From an uncultured Actinomycetes bacterium (GTDB lineage Bacteria; Actinomycetota; Actinomycetes; Nanopelagicales; Nanopelagicaceae), in NCBI GenBank assembly GCA_903954055.1, contig CAJBMC010000029.1, positions 1 to 49,499 of the forward strand: a DNA stretch of 49,499 bases, given 5' to 3'. The notes beneath the pieces were generated by a model. It saw only the letters and a program-made list of their open reading frames with translations. It had not been told where the DNA came from and did no database searches. The translations under genes and the position numbers were made by a program. Shown piece by piece: positions 34,505 to 42,818 of this stretch. Positions within the stretch are counted from its first letter, which is position 1. Every line of letters starts with the position of its first letter.

Positions 34505-35797
34505 TTAAGAAGGATTTCCTTCGAGGAGTTCGGTGACGAGGGCGGCAATCGGCGAGCGCTCTGAACGAGTCAGCGTCACATGAGCGAAGAGTGGATGGCC
34601 CTTCAAGGTTTCAACTACCGCGACCACGCCGTCATGGCGGCCGACGCGCAAGTTATCGCGCTGAGCCACATCGTGGGTCATGATCACGCGCGAGTTTTGG
34701 CCGATTCGAGAGAGAACGGTCAGAAGGACTCCTCGTTCGAGCGATTGAGCTTCATCAACAATGACGTAAGAGTCGTGGAGCGAGCGACCACGGATATGGG
34801 TCAGCGGCAGAACTTCGACCAAGCCGCGGGCCAAAATTTCATCGATGACATCTTGGCTCACGAGTGCGCCCAAGGTATCGAAGACTGCCTGCGCCCAGGG
34901 AGACATCTTCTCGCCCTCGCTGCCCGGAAGGTATCCAAGCTCTTGTCCGCCTACTGGGTAGAGCGGTCTAAAGATGACGACCTTCTTATGGAGGCGCTTC
35001 TCCATCACCGCTTCTAGTCCTGCACATAGAGCGAGCGCTGACTTTCCGGTTCCTGCCCGGCCACCGAGGGAGACGATTCCGATCGTTTCATCGAGTAGCA
35101 AGTCGAGAGCGATTCGTTGTTCGGCCGAGCGACCATGGAGGCCGAAGGCAGAGCGATCGCCGCGGACTAATTGGAGTCGTTTATCTGCCGTGACTCGAGC
35201 GAGGGCGCTTCCTTTTTCGGAGTGGAGCACGATTCCGGTATGGACTGGAGCAGAGTGCGCAACTTCGTGCTCGGCAAAATCTGAGGAGTAGAGCTCATCG
35301 ATAATGGAGTGGCCGACAGAGACCTCTTCGATTCCGGTCCAACCGCTATTGGAGACGAGTTCAGCTAAATATTCTTGCGCCTCAACGCCGACCGATGATG
35401 CCTTGACGCGAAGTGGAAGATCTTTAGTAACGAGGACAACGCGCTTTCCCTCTGACATGAGGTTCTTGGCGACGGTGAGGATGCGGATATCGTTATTGGC
35501 ATCACGGAGGAAACTTGATGGAAGTGAGCTGGTATCTGAGTGATTGAGCTCGACGGTAAGGATTCCGCCCTCGGGGGTAATTTTCAAAGGCTTATCAAGG
35601 CGGCCATGTTCAATACGGAGATCATCGAGGGCGCGAAGAGCCGCGCGGGCAAAGTATCCAAGCTCTGGGTGATCGCGCTTCGTCTCTAATTCGCCAATAA
35701 CAACAATAGGTACAACAACTTCATGTTCCTCAAATCTCGTAAGTGCTCCGGGATCTGCGAGAAGTACTGAGGTATCGAGGACGTAGGTTGTCAGCAT
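34505..35797 (-). CDS. phoH2: PIN-PhoH fusion protein (PhoH2/YlaK type)
   Basis: 430-aa protein with an N-terminal PIN ribonuclease domain ([11 protein letters not shown] with D8, [15 protein letters not shown], and an ILTVAKNL...VTKD region) and a C-terminal PhoH P-loop ATPase with [12 protein letters not shown] near 245, VIVDEAQ and [10 protein letters not shown]. Mycobacterial PhoH2 is an ATP-dependent RNA helicase/RNase of the same layout. No antitoxin-like small gene precedes it here. A TATCTT box lies 7 nt upstream of the ATG, suggesting a nearly leaderless mRNA. Confidence 0.93.
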   Translation of the reverse strand: MLTTYVLDTSVLLADPGALTRFEEHEVVVPIVVIGELETKRDHPELGYFARAALRALDDLRIEHGRLDKPLKITPEGGILTVELNHSDTSSLPSSFLRDANNDIRILTVAKNLMSEGKRVVLVTKDLPLRVKASSVGVEAQEYLAELVSNSGWTGIEEVSVGHSIIDELYSSDFAEHEVAHSAPVHTGIVLHSEKGSALARVTADKRLQLVRGDRSAFGLHGRSAEQRIALDLLLDETIGIVSLGGRAGTGKSALALCAGLEAVMEKRLHKKVVIFRPLYPVGGQELGYLPGSEGEKMSPWAQAVFDTLGALVSQDVIDEILARGLVEVLPLTHIRGRSLHDSYVIVDEAQSLERGVLLTVLSRIGQNSRVIMTHDVAQRDNLRVGRHDGVVAVVETLKGHPLFAHVTLTRSERSPIAALVTELLEGNPS

Positions 35798-35875
35798 TCG
35801 ACAGAAGATACGCGCCCGTCAATTACCCGGAAGTTCGACACACCTTCAAATTCTTACTTGTAATCAAATGTTTAC

Positions 35876-36652
35876 TTAGGCGCCTAAGCGGCGGCGGCGG
35901 CGCGAATAATCGCGAAGCGCGCGAAGGAAGTCGACTCGGCGAAAATCTGGCCAATAAGCCTCGCAGAAGTAGTACTCAGAGAGGGCTGATTGCCAGAGGA
36001 GAAATCCACCGAGGCGTTGCTCGCCAGATGTACGGATGAGGAGCTCCGGATCGGGCTGTCCAGCTGTGTAAAGGTTGCGAGCAATTGCATCGGCATCGAT
36101 CGTCGCTGCCGCCTCTGCCAAAGTGTGGCCAGCCTCTGCCTCTTGAACGAGAAATCCTCTAACGGCATCAACGATTTCACGGCGGCCGCCGTAACCAATT
36201 GCGACATTGACCTGCAATTTAGAATCAGCGCATCCGGGTAGCGAGGCTAACTTTTCCGCAAGCGGTTGCGGCAAGATATCGAGGGCACCTACCGCCTTGA
36301 TACTCCAACGTTTTCTCGCCGCAAGGTCATCGACGATTTCGCTGATGACTCCAATCAAGGTCGCGACTTCTTCGGGGCTGCGCTTGAAATTATCAGTGGA
36401 GAGCATCCAAAGCGTGACAACCTCTACCTGCGTCTCTTCGCACCAACCTAAGAGATCGGCAATCTTCGCTGCGCCACGTTTATGTCCGTAAGGGTCGGTG
36501 GAATCAGGATTTTGTTTAGCCCAGCGACGGTTGCCATCGAGGGTAACACCGATATGGCGAGGGGTTTTGGAGAAGTCGAGATCTTTGATGATTCGCCACT
36601 CATAGAAGGGATAGAGCAGCGATTTAATCTGACTACGAATACTTCTTAACAA
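35876..36652 (-). CDS. uppS: cis-prenyltransferase (isoprenyl/undecaprenyl diphosphate synthase family)
   Basis: 258-aa cis-prenyltransferase that condenses IPP units to make Z-polyprenyl diphosphates for cell-wall lipid carriers. TLDGNRRWA carries the catalytic Asp, GHKRGA and LWMLSTDNFKR follow, and RTSGEQRLGGFLLWQ and SEYYF are the family C-terminal motifs. By position next to the GreA/DUF4307 block it corresponds to Rv1086 (short-chain Z-farnesyl type), so chain length is open. No ATG suits the N-terminus: the frame from 36709 begins with TTG, and I prefer the TTG at 36652, which overlaps the preceding gene by 20 bases. The 3' end carries a 14-bp palindrome (35875-35888). Confidence 0.88.
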   Translation of the reverse strand: MLRSIRSQIKSLLYPFYEWRIIKDLDFSKTPRHIGVTLDGNRRWAKQNPDSTDPYGHKRGAAKIADLLGWCEETQVEVVTLWMLSTDNFKRSPEEVATLIGVISEIVDDLAARKRWSIKAVGALDILPQPLAEKLASLPGCADSKLQVNVAIGYGGRREIVDAVRGFLVQEAEAGHTLAEAAATIDADAIARNLYTAGQPDPELLIRTSGEQRLGGFLLWQSALSEYYFCEAYWPDFRRVDFLRALRDYSRRRRRLGA

Positions 36653-36929
36653 TTTTCCGCTCTGCGATAAATGAGGCAAATGGAATCGTGCCGGCCGCAA
36701 CCAATGCAATCATCGTCTTCAGTGACATTCGCTTCTGCACACCAAGTTGAAGTACGGTCAAGATATAGACGATATAGAAGTAGCCATGTGCAATCGGAAT
36801 AACGACAAATCCCGTGTGGCCATCAAGGAGCTTAAAAACATGCTTTGCCAGCATATAGACCACAAGTAAGAGGAGGTTAACGCCACAGATAATGGCCATT
36901 GCACGGAAGCGTTGCAGCGGAGTCTTCAT
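36633..36929 (-). CDS. DUF3817 membrane protein
   Basis: 98-aa protein with three hydrophobic helices (about 10-30, 40-65, 70-88), matching the DUF3817 family (YdzA-like) that often lies beside SURF1 or transporter genes in Actinobacteria. The HGYFYIVYI segment in helix 2 is typical. Start chosen at the ATG at 36929; a frame from 36965 would overlap the SURF1 gene by 17 bases. The 3' end overlaps the cis-prenyltransferase start. Function unknown. Confidence 0.82.
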   Translation of the reverse strand: MKTPLQRFRAMAIICGVNLLLLVVYMLAKHVFKLLDGHTGFVVIPIAHGYFYIVYILTVLQLGVQKRMSLKTMIALVAAGTIPFASFIAERKIVKKYS

Positions 36930-36948
36930 AGGCGTAACTCTAACTCGC

Positions 36949-37659
36949 TTAAAGGTTATCGTCACCGTCTTCGCGACGCTTATAGAAAGGCGCCCAGATA
37001 ACGAGGGCGGCCATCAACCACCAGATCACAACATATGAAATATGTTGCCAGTAATAGCCTGGGATTCCATTTTTCGGCATCGCTAGCGAGATGCGGTTAC
37101 GGGTGACTTCACCGCTGCGAGTTCGCTCCGAACTCTCTGAGATAAATCCCTCATAGAGTTGAAAATCTGTAACCGAAGTTAAGAGGCTGCTATCGAGTCG
37201 AGATAGTTGTGAAGGGGTATTCGCGGCTCGATCTTCATATTGACCGGGATAAATATTGCCGGTGATATTTACATTTGTTGACATCACAATGTCGGGAGAT
37301 GCGAAACGATCTTTCCATAATCCACGGACTACCAAAATTGCCGAGGCGGTATCGACTTGCAATAGCGCTACTTCCCAATCGGCAACACTGCCATCGGCTG
37401 CAACTTGGTTCGGAGCCTTGTAATTTGCAATGTAATGACCGCTAGCTTGGACTTTCTTTCCATACGACTTTACCGGAAGCGAACCTTGTGGAGATGTGAG
37501 TTGATTAAGTGAGTAAGTTTTTGAATCATGGAGAACCGGTGCATTCTTGAGTGACGTTAATTCTCGAGCTCGGTCGAGTTGCCAGAAACCAAGGCTGACA
37601 AATATTGCGGCTAGTCCTAGAACAGCAACCGCTTGAAGTAATCTCTTAATTTTGCCCAT
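36949..37659 (-). CDS. SURF1 family cytochrome c oxidase assembly protein
   Basis: 236-aa membrane protein with two helices, one at each end (about 8-25 and 205-225), and a loop outside the membrane. The N-terminal LGFWQLDRA and the C-terminal GYYWQHISYVVIWWLMA are the SURF1 signatures; VVRGLWKDR in the middle is also typical. It assists heme a insertion into cytochrome oxidase in characterised bacteria. The ATG at 37659 overlaps the stop of the small upstream gene by 14 bases. Confidence 0.92.
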   Translation of the reverse strand: MGKIKRLLQAVAVLGLAAIFVSLGFWQLDRARELTSLKNAPVLHDSKTYSLNQLTSPQGSLPVKSYGKKVQASGHYIANYKAPNQVAADGSVADWEVALLQVDTASAILVVRGLWKDRFASPDIVMSTNVNITGNIYPGQYEDRAANTPSQLSRLDSSLLTSVTDFQLYEGFISESSERTRSGEVTRNRISLAMPKNGIPGYYWQHISYVVIWWLMAALVIWAPFYKRREDGDDNL

Positions 37660-37783
37660 CGTCTTCACGATTGCTAAGTCGTGTATATCGCTTGTAGAAA
37701 CTGCGGAGAAGAATCGCAGTCGCTAGCACTAGAACAATCATCGTCAGTGAACCAGCGATACCCATATCGACATCTTTATTCAT
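37646..37783 (-). CDS. Small single-span membrane protein upstream of SURF1
   Basis: 45-aa protein with one hydrophobic helix (about 7-27) and a basic tail (RSFYKRYTRLSNREDD). The frame continues upstream to 37903, but the ATG at 37783 has GGGAG 9 nt before it and avoids overlap with the divergent DUF4307 gene. It is translationally coupled to SURF1, so a role near cytochrome oxidase assembly is a guess. No family recognised. Confidence 0.6.
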   Translation of the reverse strand: MNKDVDMGIAGSLTMIVLVLATAILLRSFYKRYTRLSNREDDGQN

Positions 37784-37797
37784 GAGAAGATTCTCCC

Positions 37798-38211
37798 ATG
37801 ACTTTAGATGGCTCTCAATACCAATCCGATGGCAAGGATTTCGATTACAACGATCGGTATGGGATTCGTCCGCAAAAAGCATGGGTCCCATATGCGCTTT
37901 CATTTCTCTTAATCGGTGGGGCGTGGATTGTTTGGGCTGGAATGCATCATGCTGAACCTGCTATCAGCGCAAACCTCGTTGCATTTAATAATAAAGATCC
38001 GCGTAAGATTGAAATTCAATATTCAATCACTCGTCGAGATTCATCAAAAGTTGGTACGTGTGTTATTACTGCTCGAGATATCAATAAGGTGATTGTTGGC
38101 CAGGTTTCTGATGAGATACCTGCAAGCAAAGGGCCAATCCAGCGAACGGTAACGATCCCTTCACGCGCAGATGCCGTTAATGCAGGCGTAGATAGCTGTT
38201 TTCTCAAATAG
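37798..38211 (+). CDS. DUF4307 membrane protein
   Basis: 137-aa actinobacterial DUF4307 protein (compare Rv1081c beside greA). A cytoplasmic N-terminus ending DRYGIR is followed by a single helix (about 30-48) and an extracytoplasmic beta-rich domain with V..NNKDPRKIEIQYSITR and two Cys (about 87 and 134) that could form a disulphide. Function unknown. It starts 14 bases from the divergent small-protein gene and is followed by greA after 25 bases. Confidence 0.85.
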   Translation: MTLDGSQYQSDGKDFDYNDRYGIRPQKAWVPYALSFLLIGGAWIVWAGMHHAEPAISANLVAFNNKDPRKIEIQYSITRRDSSKVGTCVITARDINKVIVGQVSDEIPASKGPIQRTVTIPSRADAVNAGVDSCFLK

Positions 38212-38236
38212 CTTTAGTCGACTATTCTTCTCCGTT

Positions 38237-38716
38237 ATGAGCGCACAACAAACGTGGTTAACTCAAGAAGCAGCAGATCGCCTTGCTGCCGAATTGGCGC
38301 ACCTTGAAGGTGAAGGCCGTAAAGAGATCACGGCAAAGATTGAAGCAGCTCGCGCAGAGGGCGACCTTAAAGAAAATGGTGGCTACCACGCGGCTCGCGA
38401 CGAGCAAGGCAAGATGGAGGCGCGCATTCGCCAGCTAAAGCAGATGCTCGAGAATGCACATATTGGAACTCCTCCGGCAAGCGCTGATGGCAAAGTTGGT
38501 GCAGGAATGGTCGTTACCGCAGTGATTGCAGGCGATGAGACAAAGTTTTTACTAGGTTCTCGTGAGATTGCATCGGGCGATATCGATGTCTATTCCGAGA
38601 AGTCGCCTTTGGGGGCGGCAGTTCTTGGCGCTGAAATTGGCTCAACAGTTTCTTACTCTGCTCCCAGCGGTAAAGAAATTAAGGTTGAGATTAAAGCAGC
38701 CGAATTCTTCGCTTAA
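38237..38716 (+). CDS. greA: Transcription elongation factor GreA
   Basis: 159-aa GreA. The N-terminal coiled coil (about 10-75) has the tip ARAEGDLKENGGYHAAR with the acidic residues that enter the RNA polymerase secondary channel to stimulate RNA cleavage. The C-terminal FKBP-like domain follows (GSREIASGDIDVYSEKSPLGAA). Length is standard. A TATTCT box lies 8 nt before the ATG. Confidence 0.96.
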   Translation: MSAQQTWLTQEAADRLAAELAHLEGEGRKEITAKIEAARAEGDLKENGGYHAARDEQGKMEARIRQLKQMLENAHIGTPPASADGKVGAGMVVTAVIAGDETKFLLGSREIASGDIDVYSEKSPLGAAVLGAEIGSTVSYSAPSGKEIKVEIKAAEFFA

Positions 38717-38728
38717 TCCCTACCTTCA

Positions 38729-39457
38729 ATGACAACTTCGCACCCAGTTTTTCCACCGTATTCGCTCGATGATGCGGCTCGCGAAGTTTCGGTTTCAGTA
38801 ATCAAATATGGAGATGACAGCGATCAACTCTTAGAGTTTTACGGTGAGAATCATCTTGGAAAAGCTACGCTCGTTTTGATCCATGGTGGATATTGGCGAA
38901 ACCTCTTTGATCGCGAACATATGCGCCCCCTTGCCGTAGCACTCGCAAAGAGTGGATACAACGTTGTACTTCCTGAATTCCGTAGAGTTGCTGGCAATCC
39001 AGAGACAACCCTCAGAGATTTAGGCTTTGCACTTTCGACTCTCAATGGTTCGCAGTTAATTCTCATTGGATACTCAAGTGGTGGACATCTTGCGCTTTTG
39101 CTTGCTGACAAGTTTCCCGAAGTGAGCACAGTTATTGGATTGGCACCGGTTACAGATCTCGTTGAGAGTCAGCGGCGCGAACTCGGTCGAGGCGCCGTTA
39201 GCGAATGGCTTGGACGAGATGCAGATCAACGTCCCGAACTTGATCCGATGGTGCGACCACCTATAAAGGCAGAGACAATCTTTATTCAAGGAGATTCGGA
39301 TGAGCGCGTTCCTCTTGATATCACCGAGAGTTACATCCGTGAGATGGCAAAGCATGGAAAAACTATTGCCCTAACGGTACTTCCAGAGACATCACACTTT
39401 CAGATGATGGAGGTGCCGAGCAGCACCTTAGATGCAATCGTGAAAGTTATTAATTAG
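38729..39457 (+). CDS. Alpha/beta hydrolase, kynurenine formamidase-like
   Basis: 242-aa alpha/beta hydrolase. HGGYW (52-56) forms the oxyanion hole, the nucleophile elbow GYSSG has S116, and the acid and base are D191 (QGDSDERVP) and H223 (ETSHF). The HGGxW pattern and small size resemble bacterial arylformamidase/esterase proteins. No tryptophan-degradation genes are nearby, so the substrate is open. No signal peptide. It starts 12 bases after greA, and the 3' end overlaps the convergent ABC permease gene by 8 bases. Confidence 0.85.
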   Translation: MTTSHPVFPPYSLDDAAREVSVSVIKYGDDSDQLLEFYGENHLGKATLVLIHGGYWRNLFDREHMRPLAVALAKSGYNVVLPEFRRVAGNPETTLRDLGFALSTLNGSQLILIGYSSGGHLALLLADKFPEVSTVIGLAPVTDLVESQRRELGRGAVSEWLGRDADQRPELDPMVRPPIKAETIFIQGDSDERVPLDITESYIREMAKHGKTIALTVLPETSHFQMMEVPSSTLDAIVKVIN

Positions 39458-40241
39458 CTGAATTACGGTACTTGCGTAAGCTCAACGGAATAAAGATCAC
39501 CATAATCACGATGATGTAGAAGAACGATGTTGTGAGTGGATGTTCGCTAGGAAATGATCCGGCGGTTGCACCAAATTGATTCTGCAGACCAAATAATTGG
39601 CGACAAGCAGCAACCATAGTTGAGACCGGATTCCACTCTGCAAAGTACTGCAGAGCTCGTGGCATTCCGGTAGTTGGTGCAAAAGCGTTAGATAAGAATG
39701 TCAAAGGGAATGTCACGATAAAGCTGACATTCTGCACAACGCGAGCATCTGAGGCTGAGAGCCCGACCAATGCTCCAACCCACGAGAGCGCATAACCGAA
39801 GAAGAGCAAGAATAAGAATCCGAGTGCAACATTTCCGGCTCCGCTACTTGGACGCCATCCCACTACATATCCGGCAATTCCCATCACCAGAAGCACAACG
39901 ATATTAAGAAGTGAGTCTCCCAATGTGCGTCCCACAACGAGCGCGGATTGCGAGATTGGCAATGATCTAAAGCGGTCAATCAGACCTTTCTTCATATCTT
40001 CAGCTAACCCAGATGCAGTTCCAGCCAAGGTAAATGCAACGGTCTGCACAAAAATTCCCGGCATCAGTAGCTGAACATATCCACCTGGTTGACCAGTATT
40101 AATGGATCCACCAAATACATAACGGAAGAGCAGGACAAACATTACCGGTTGAATAGTAGAAAAAATTAATACCTCTGGAACACGCGTCAATAATCGAAGT
40201 TGGCGCTGGGTAATGACTGCGGTGTCGCTCAATACGCTCAC
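39450..40241 (-). CDS. ABC-2 type permease, DrrB-like exporter subunit
   Basis: 263-aa membrane subunit with six predicted helices and an N-terminal cytoplasmic stretch (TQRQLRLLTRVPEVLIFSTIQP) typical of DrrB/ABC-2 permeases. The conserved LPGIFVQTVAF and ADARVVQ-type loops are present. With the ATPase encoded upstream (ATGA overlap at 40238-40241) it forms a daunorubicin-resistance-type exporter for lipophilic compounds or lipids. Substrate unknown. Confidence 0.92.
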   Translation of the reverse strand: MSVLSDTAVITQRQLRLLTRVPEVLIFSTIQPVMFVLLFRYVFGGSINTGQPGGYVQLLMPGIFVQTVAFTLAGTASGLAEDMKKGLIDRFRSLPISQSALVVGRTLGDSLLNIVVLLVMGIAGYVVGWRPSSGAGNVALGFLFLLFFGYALSWVGALVGLSASDARVVQNVSFIVTFPLTFLSNAFAPTTGMPRALQYFAEWNPVSTMVAACRQLFGLQNQFGATAGSFPSEHPLTTSFFYIIVIMVIFIPLSLRKYRNSAN

Positions 40242-41197
40242 TTTGACTCCTCCTTGATTTCAGCGGCATGGCCGGTAAGGGATAGAAATACATCATCGAG
40301 CGATGGTCGCTTGAGGCCTACGTCGAGCGCATGAATTCCTGCGCTATCAAATGCTTTGAGAACTTCAAAGAGCGCCTGTGATCCGGTGGAGACAGGTGCT
40401 GAAATCTGTCGAAGACCTTCATCGAATGATGGCTTAATTCCACTGATTGCTTCCACAATCTCAAGCGTCTTTGCAACATGCGCTGCCTCAACGACAACCT
40501 CAAGACGTTCTCCACCAACCTGCTTCTTGAGTGTATCGGAGGTTCCGCGAGCAATTACTTTGCCGGTATCGATAACTGCAATTTCATCTGCTAATTGATC
40601 TGCCTCTTCGAGATATTGAGTTGTTAAGAGAAGTGTGACTCCACCTTTAACGAGCTCTTGAATTACGCCCCACATCTCCTGACGACCTCGTGGATCAAGT
40701 CCGGTTGTTGGTTCATCAAGAAATAAAACTTTTGGCTTCACAATTAACGATGCTGCAAGATCGAGACGACGACGCATTCCACCTGAGTAAGTCTTGATGG
40801 GGCGCTTACCTGCATCGGTTAAGCTAAATCGTTCGAGTAATTCATTTGCCCGGATAATCGCATTCTTCTTGCCCAAGTGATAGAGCTCGCCAAACATCAC
40901 AAGATTGTCATAGCCGGTAAGAATTTCATCGACCGCTGCATATTGACCAGATAGACCAATGACTTCACGAACTTTCTCAGGATTCTTTATGACATCGATG
41001 CCGGCAACAGTTGCTGCACCAGAATCTGGGCGCAAGAGAGTCGACAAAATTCGAACTACAGTTGTTTTACCTGCACCATTAGGGCCGAGTACGCCAAGGA
41101 CTGTTCCCTCTTCGACATCAAGATTGAGTCCATCGAGCGCACGTATTTTGCCTTTGTCATAGGTCTTGACGAGTTGTTCCGCGATAATTGATTTCAC
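40238..41197 (-). CDS. ABC transporter ATPase, DrrA-like
   Basis: 319-aa ATPase. Walker A is GPNGAGKTT near 38-46, the Q-loop LSGQYAAVDE follows, the signature is SGGMRRRLDLA near 139, Walker B is LFLDEPTTGLDP, and the H-loop equivalent is TTQYLEEAD. The C-terminal region (about 225-319) has the extra domain of DrrA-type proteins, ending in RPSLDDVFLSLTG. The start codon is GTG, with TAAGTT placed 6 nt upstream as a leaderless -10. First gene of a two-gene exporter operon, divergent from an MFS exporter. Confidence 0.93.
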   Translation of the reverse strand: MKSIIAEQLVKTYDKGKIRALDGLNLDVEEGTVLGVLGPNGAGKTTVVRILSTLLRPDSGAATVAGIDVIKNPEKVREVIGLSGQYAAVDEILTGYDNLVMFGELYHLGKKNAIIRANELLERFSLTDAGKRPIKTYSGGMRRRLDLAASLIVKPKVLFLDEPTTGLDPRGRQEMWGVIQELVKGGVTLLLTTQYLEEADQLADEIAVIDTGKVIARGTSDTLKKQVGGERLEVVVEAAHVAKTLEIVEAISGIKPSFDEGLRQISAPVSTGSQALFEVLKAFDSAGIHALDVGLKRPSLDDVFLSLTGHAAEIKEESK

Positions 41198-41201
41198 GGA
41201 G

Positions 41202-41207
41202 TAAACT
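41202..41207 (+). promoter_or_regulatory. Predicted -10 box of the DHA2 exporter gene (TAAACT)
   Basis: TAAACT, 9 nt before the ATG at 41217, giving at most a 2-3 nt leader. It overlaps the opposing -10 of the ABC gene by 4 bases. Confidence 0.4.
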
Positions 41208-41209
41208 TA
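41204..41209 (-). promoter_or_regulatory. Predicted leaderless -10 box of the ABC exporter operon (TAAGTT)
   Basis: TAAGTT, exactly 6 nt before the GTG start at 41197. Overlap with the plus-strand -10 means the two promoters cannot be occupied together. Confidence 0.45.
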
Positions 41210-41216
41210 CGCCCCT

Positions 41217-42818
41217 ATGAATACAAATGCATCCGCCAAAGAACACTCGCACCGCGAGATTATGATCATTCTGACGGGTTTGATGACCGGAATGCTGCTC
41301 GCAGCTCTGGATCAGACCATCGTCTCAACGGCTCTCAAGAGCATCGTCGAAGATTTCAACGGACTTGACCACTACACATGGGTCGTTACCGCTTACCTTT
41401 TGACCTCGACCGCTTCAACTCCGCTCTATGGAAAGATCTCTGACCTCTACGGTCGCCGAATCGTCTTCCAATTTGCAATCGTCACATTCTTGCTCGGCTC
41501 ATTCCTCGCAGGCGCCTCACAGAACATGACCCAACTCATCGCAACTCGTGCGATTCAGGGTCTCGGCGCTGGTGGACTCATGGCGCTCACATTCGTCATC
41601 ATCGGAGATATCGTCCCGCCGCGCGAACGCGGTCGCTACCAGGGTTACTTCGGTGCCGTCTGGGGTCTCTCATCTGTTGCAGGACCACTTCTTGGTGGAT
41701 TCTTCTCAGATCACAAGCACATCCTCGGAGTCACAGGTTGGCGTTGGATTTTCTACATCAATCTCCCATTTGGAATCGCAGCACTCGCAATCACATCTGC
41801 AGTACTTCACATTCCTAAGATCAAGCGCGAACACAGCATTGATTACCTCGGTGCGCTCTTGCTCGTCTCTGCAGTGACAACGACTCTGCTCTCAGTCTCT
41901 GTCTACGGACCGCAGAATGGCTGGACAGATTCACACACAATTATCTATCTTGTAATTGGACTCTTGCTTGCTGCAATCTTTATCTATTGGGAAGGTAAAG
42001 CTACCGAACCGATCCTTCCACTTCATCTCTTTAAGAATCACACCTTCTCGCTTACATCGATTTTAGGTTTGATTATCGGAGCTGGCATGTTCGGCGCAAT
42101 TGTTATGTTGCCTCTCTATATGCAGGTTGTGAAGGGATATTCGGCGACTTCTGCTGGACTTAAATTAATCCCATTGATGCTGGGAATTGTTTCAACGTCA
42201 ATCGTAAGTGGAAAGCTCATTACAAAGCATGGCCACTACAAGCGTTATCCAATTATGGGTACTGCACTTATGACTGTAGGAATTCTTGCGATGTACTCAT
42301 TGCAGATCGATACTCCTTATTGGAAGCTCTCAATCTTCGCCATCATGGTGGGCGCAGGACTTGGTCTCTCAATGCAGACAATCGTTATTGCGCTTCAGAA
42401 CTCAGTTGAATTCAAGGATATGGGCGTTGCAACAAGTGCAAACACATTCTTCCGTTCACTTGGTTCGGTATTTGGAACCGCCCTCTTCGGTGCGATTTTG
42501 ACTAATCGCCTTGCGCACTACATGGCAGGTAACTTCCAAGCGCTTGCAATGACAAAGCCATCAGCTCTTGCTGGCGTAGATGCTGCAAAGATCAAGGAGA
42601 TTCAGAGCAATACCGGTGTCATCAAGACGCTGCCTACTGATGTCCAGAATGCCGTACTTGATGCATTCGTACATTCATTCCACATCGTCTTCCTGACAGC
42701 TGCACCAGTAGTTGCAGTGGGATTCATTGTGGCGCTCTTCCTCCGCGAAACTCCACTTCGTACCAATGCAGATTATGCAGCGGCACGAAATGAATCTGCG
42801 GGCGAGGCGCTCGGCTAA
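41217..42818 (+). CDS. MFS multidrug exporter, DHA2 (EmrB/QacA) family
   Basis: 533-aa proton-driven exporter with 14 predicted helices. The N-terminal motif D1 ([17 protein letters not shown]) and motif A ([14 protein letters not shown]), as well as motif C-type glycines near residue 150, are those of the DHA2 drug:H+ antiporters. A hydrophilic loop of about 50 residues precedes the last helix. The stop TAA is immediately involved in the possible start of the next MFS gene (TAATC at 42816-42820). It faces a DrrAB-type exporter across a 19-base gap, so two export systems share one control region. Substrate unknown. Confidence 0.93.
   Translation: MNTNASAKEHSHREIMIILTGLMTGMLLAALDQTIVSTALKSIVEDFNGLDHYTWVVTAYLLTSTASTPLYGKISDLYGRRIVFQFAIVTFLLGSFLAGASQNMTQLIATRAIQGLGAGGLMALTFVIIGDIVPPRERGRYQGYFGAVWGLSSVAGPLLGGFFSDHKHILGVTGWRWIFYINLPFGIAALAITSAVLHIPKIKREHSIDYLGALLLVSAVTTTLLSVSVYGPQNGWTDSHTIIYLVIGLLLAAIFIYWEGKATEPILPLHLFKNHTFSLTSILGLIIGAGMFGAIVMLPLYMQVVKGYSATSAGLKLIPLMLGIVSTSIVSGKLITKHGHYKRYPIMGTALMTVGILAMYSLQIDTPYWKLSIFAIMVGAGLGLSMQTIVIALQNSVEFKDMGVATSANTFFRSLGSVFGTALFGAILTNRLAHYMAGNFQALAMTKPSALAGVDAAKIKEIQSNTGVIKTLPTDVQNAVLDAFVHSFHIVFLTAAPVVAVGFIVALFLRETPLRTNADYAAARNESAGEALG

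Noticed and set aside
35875-35888. 14-bp palindrome CTTAGGCGCCTAAG at the cis-prenyltransferase stop
   Set aside because: Short, includes the stop codon and last codons, and has no repeat elsewhere that I noticed; no reason to call it a site.
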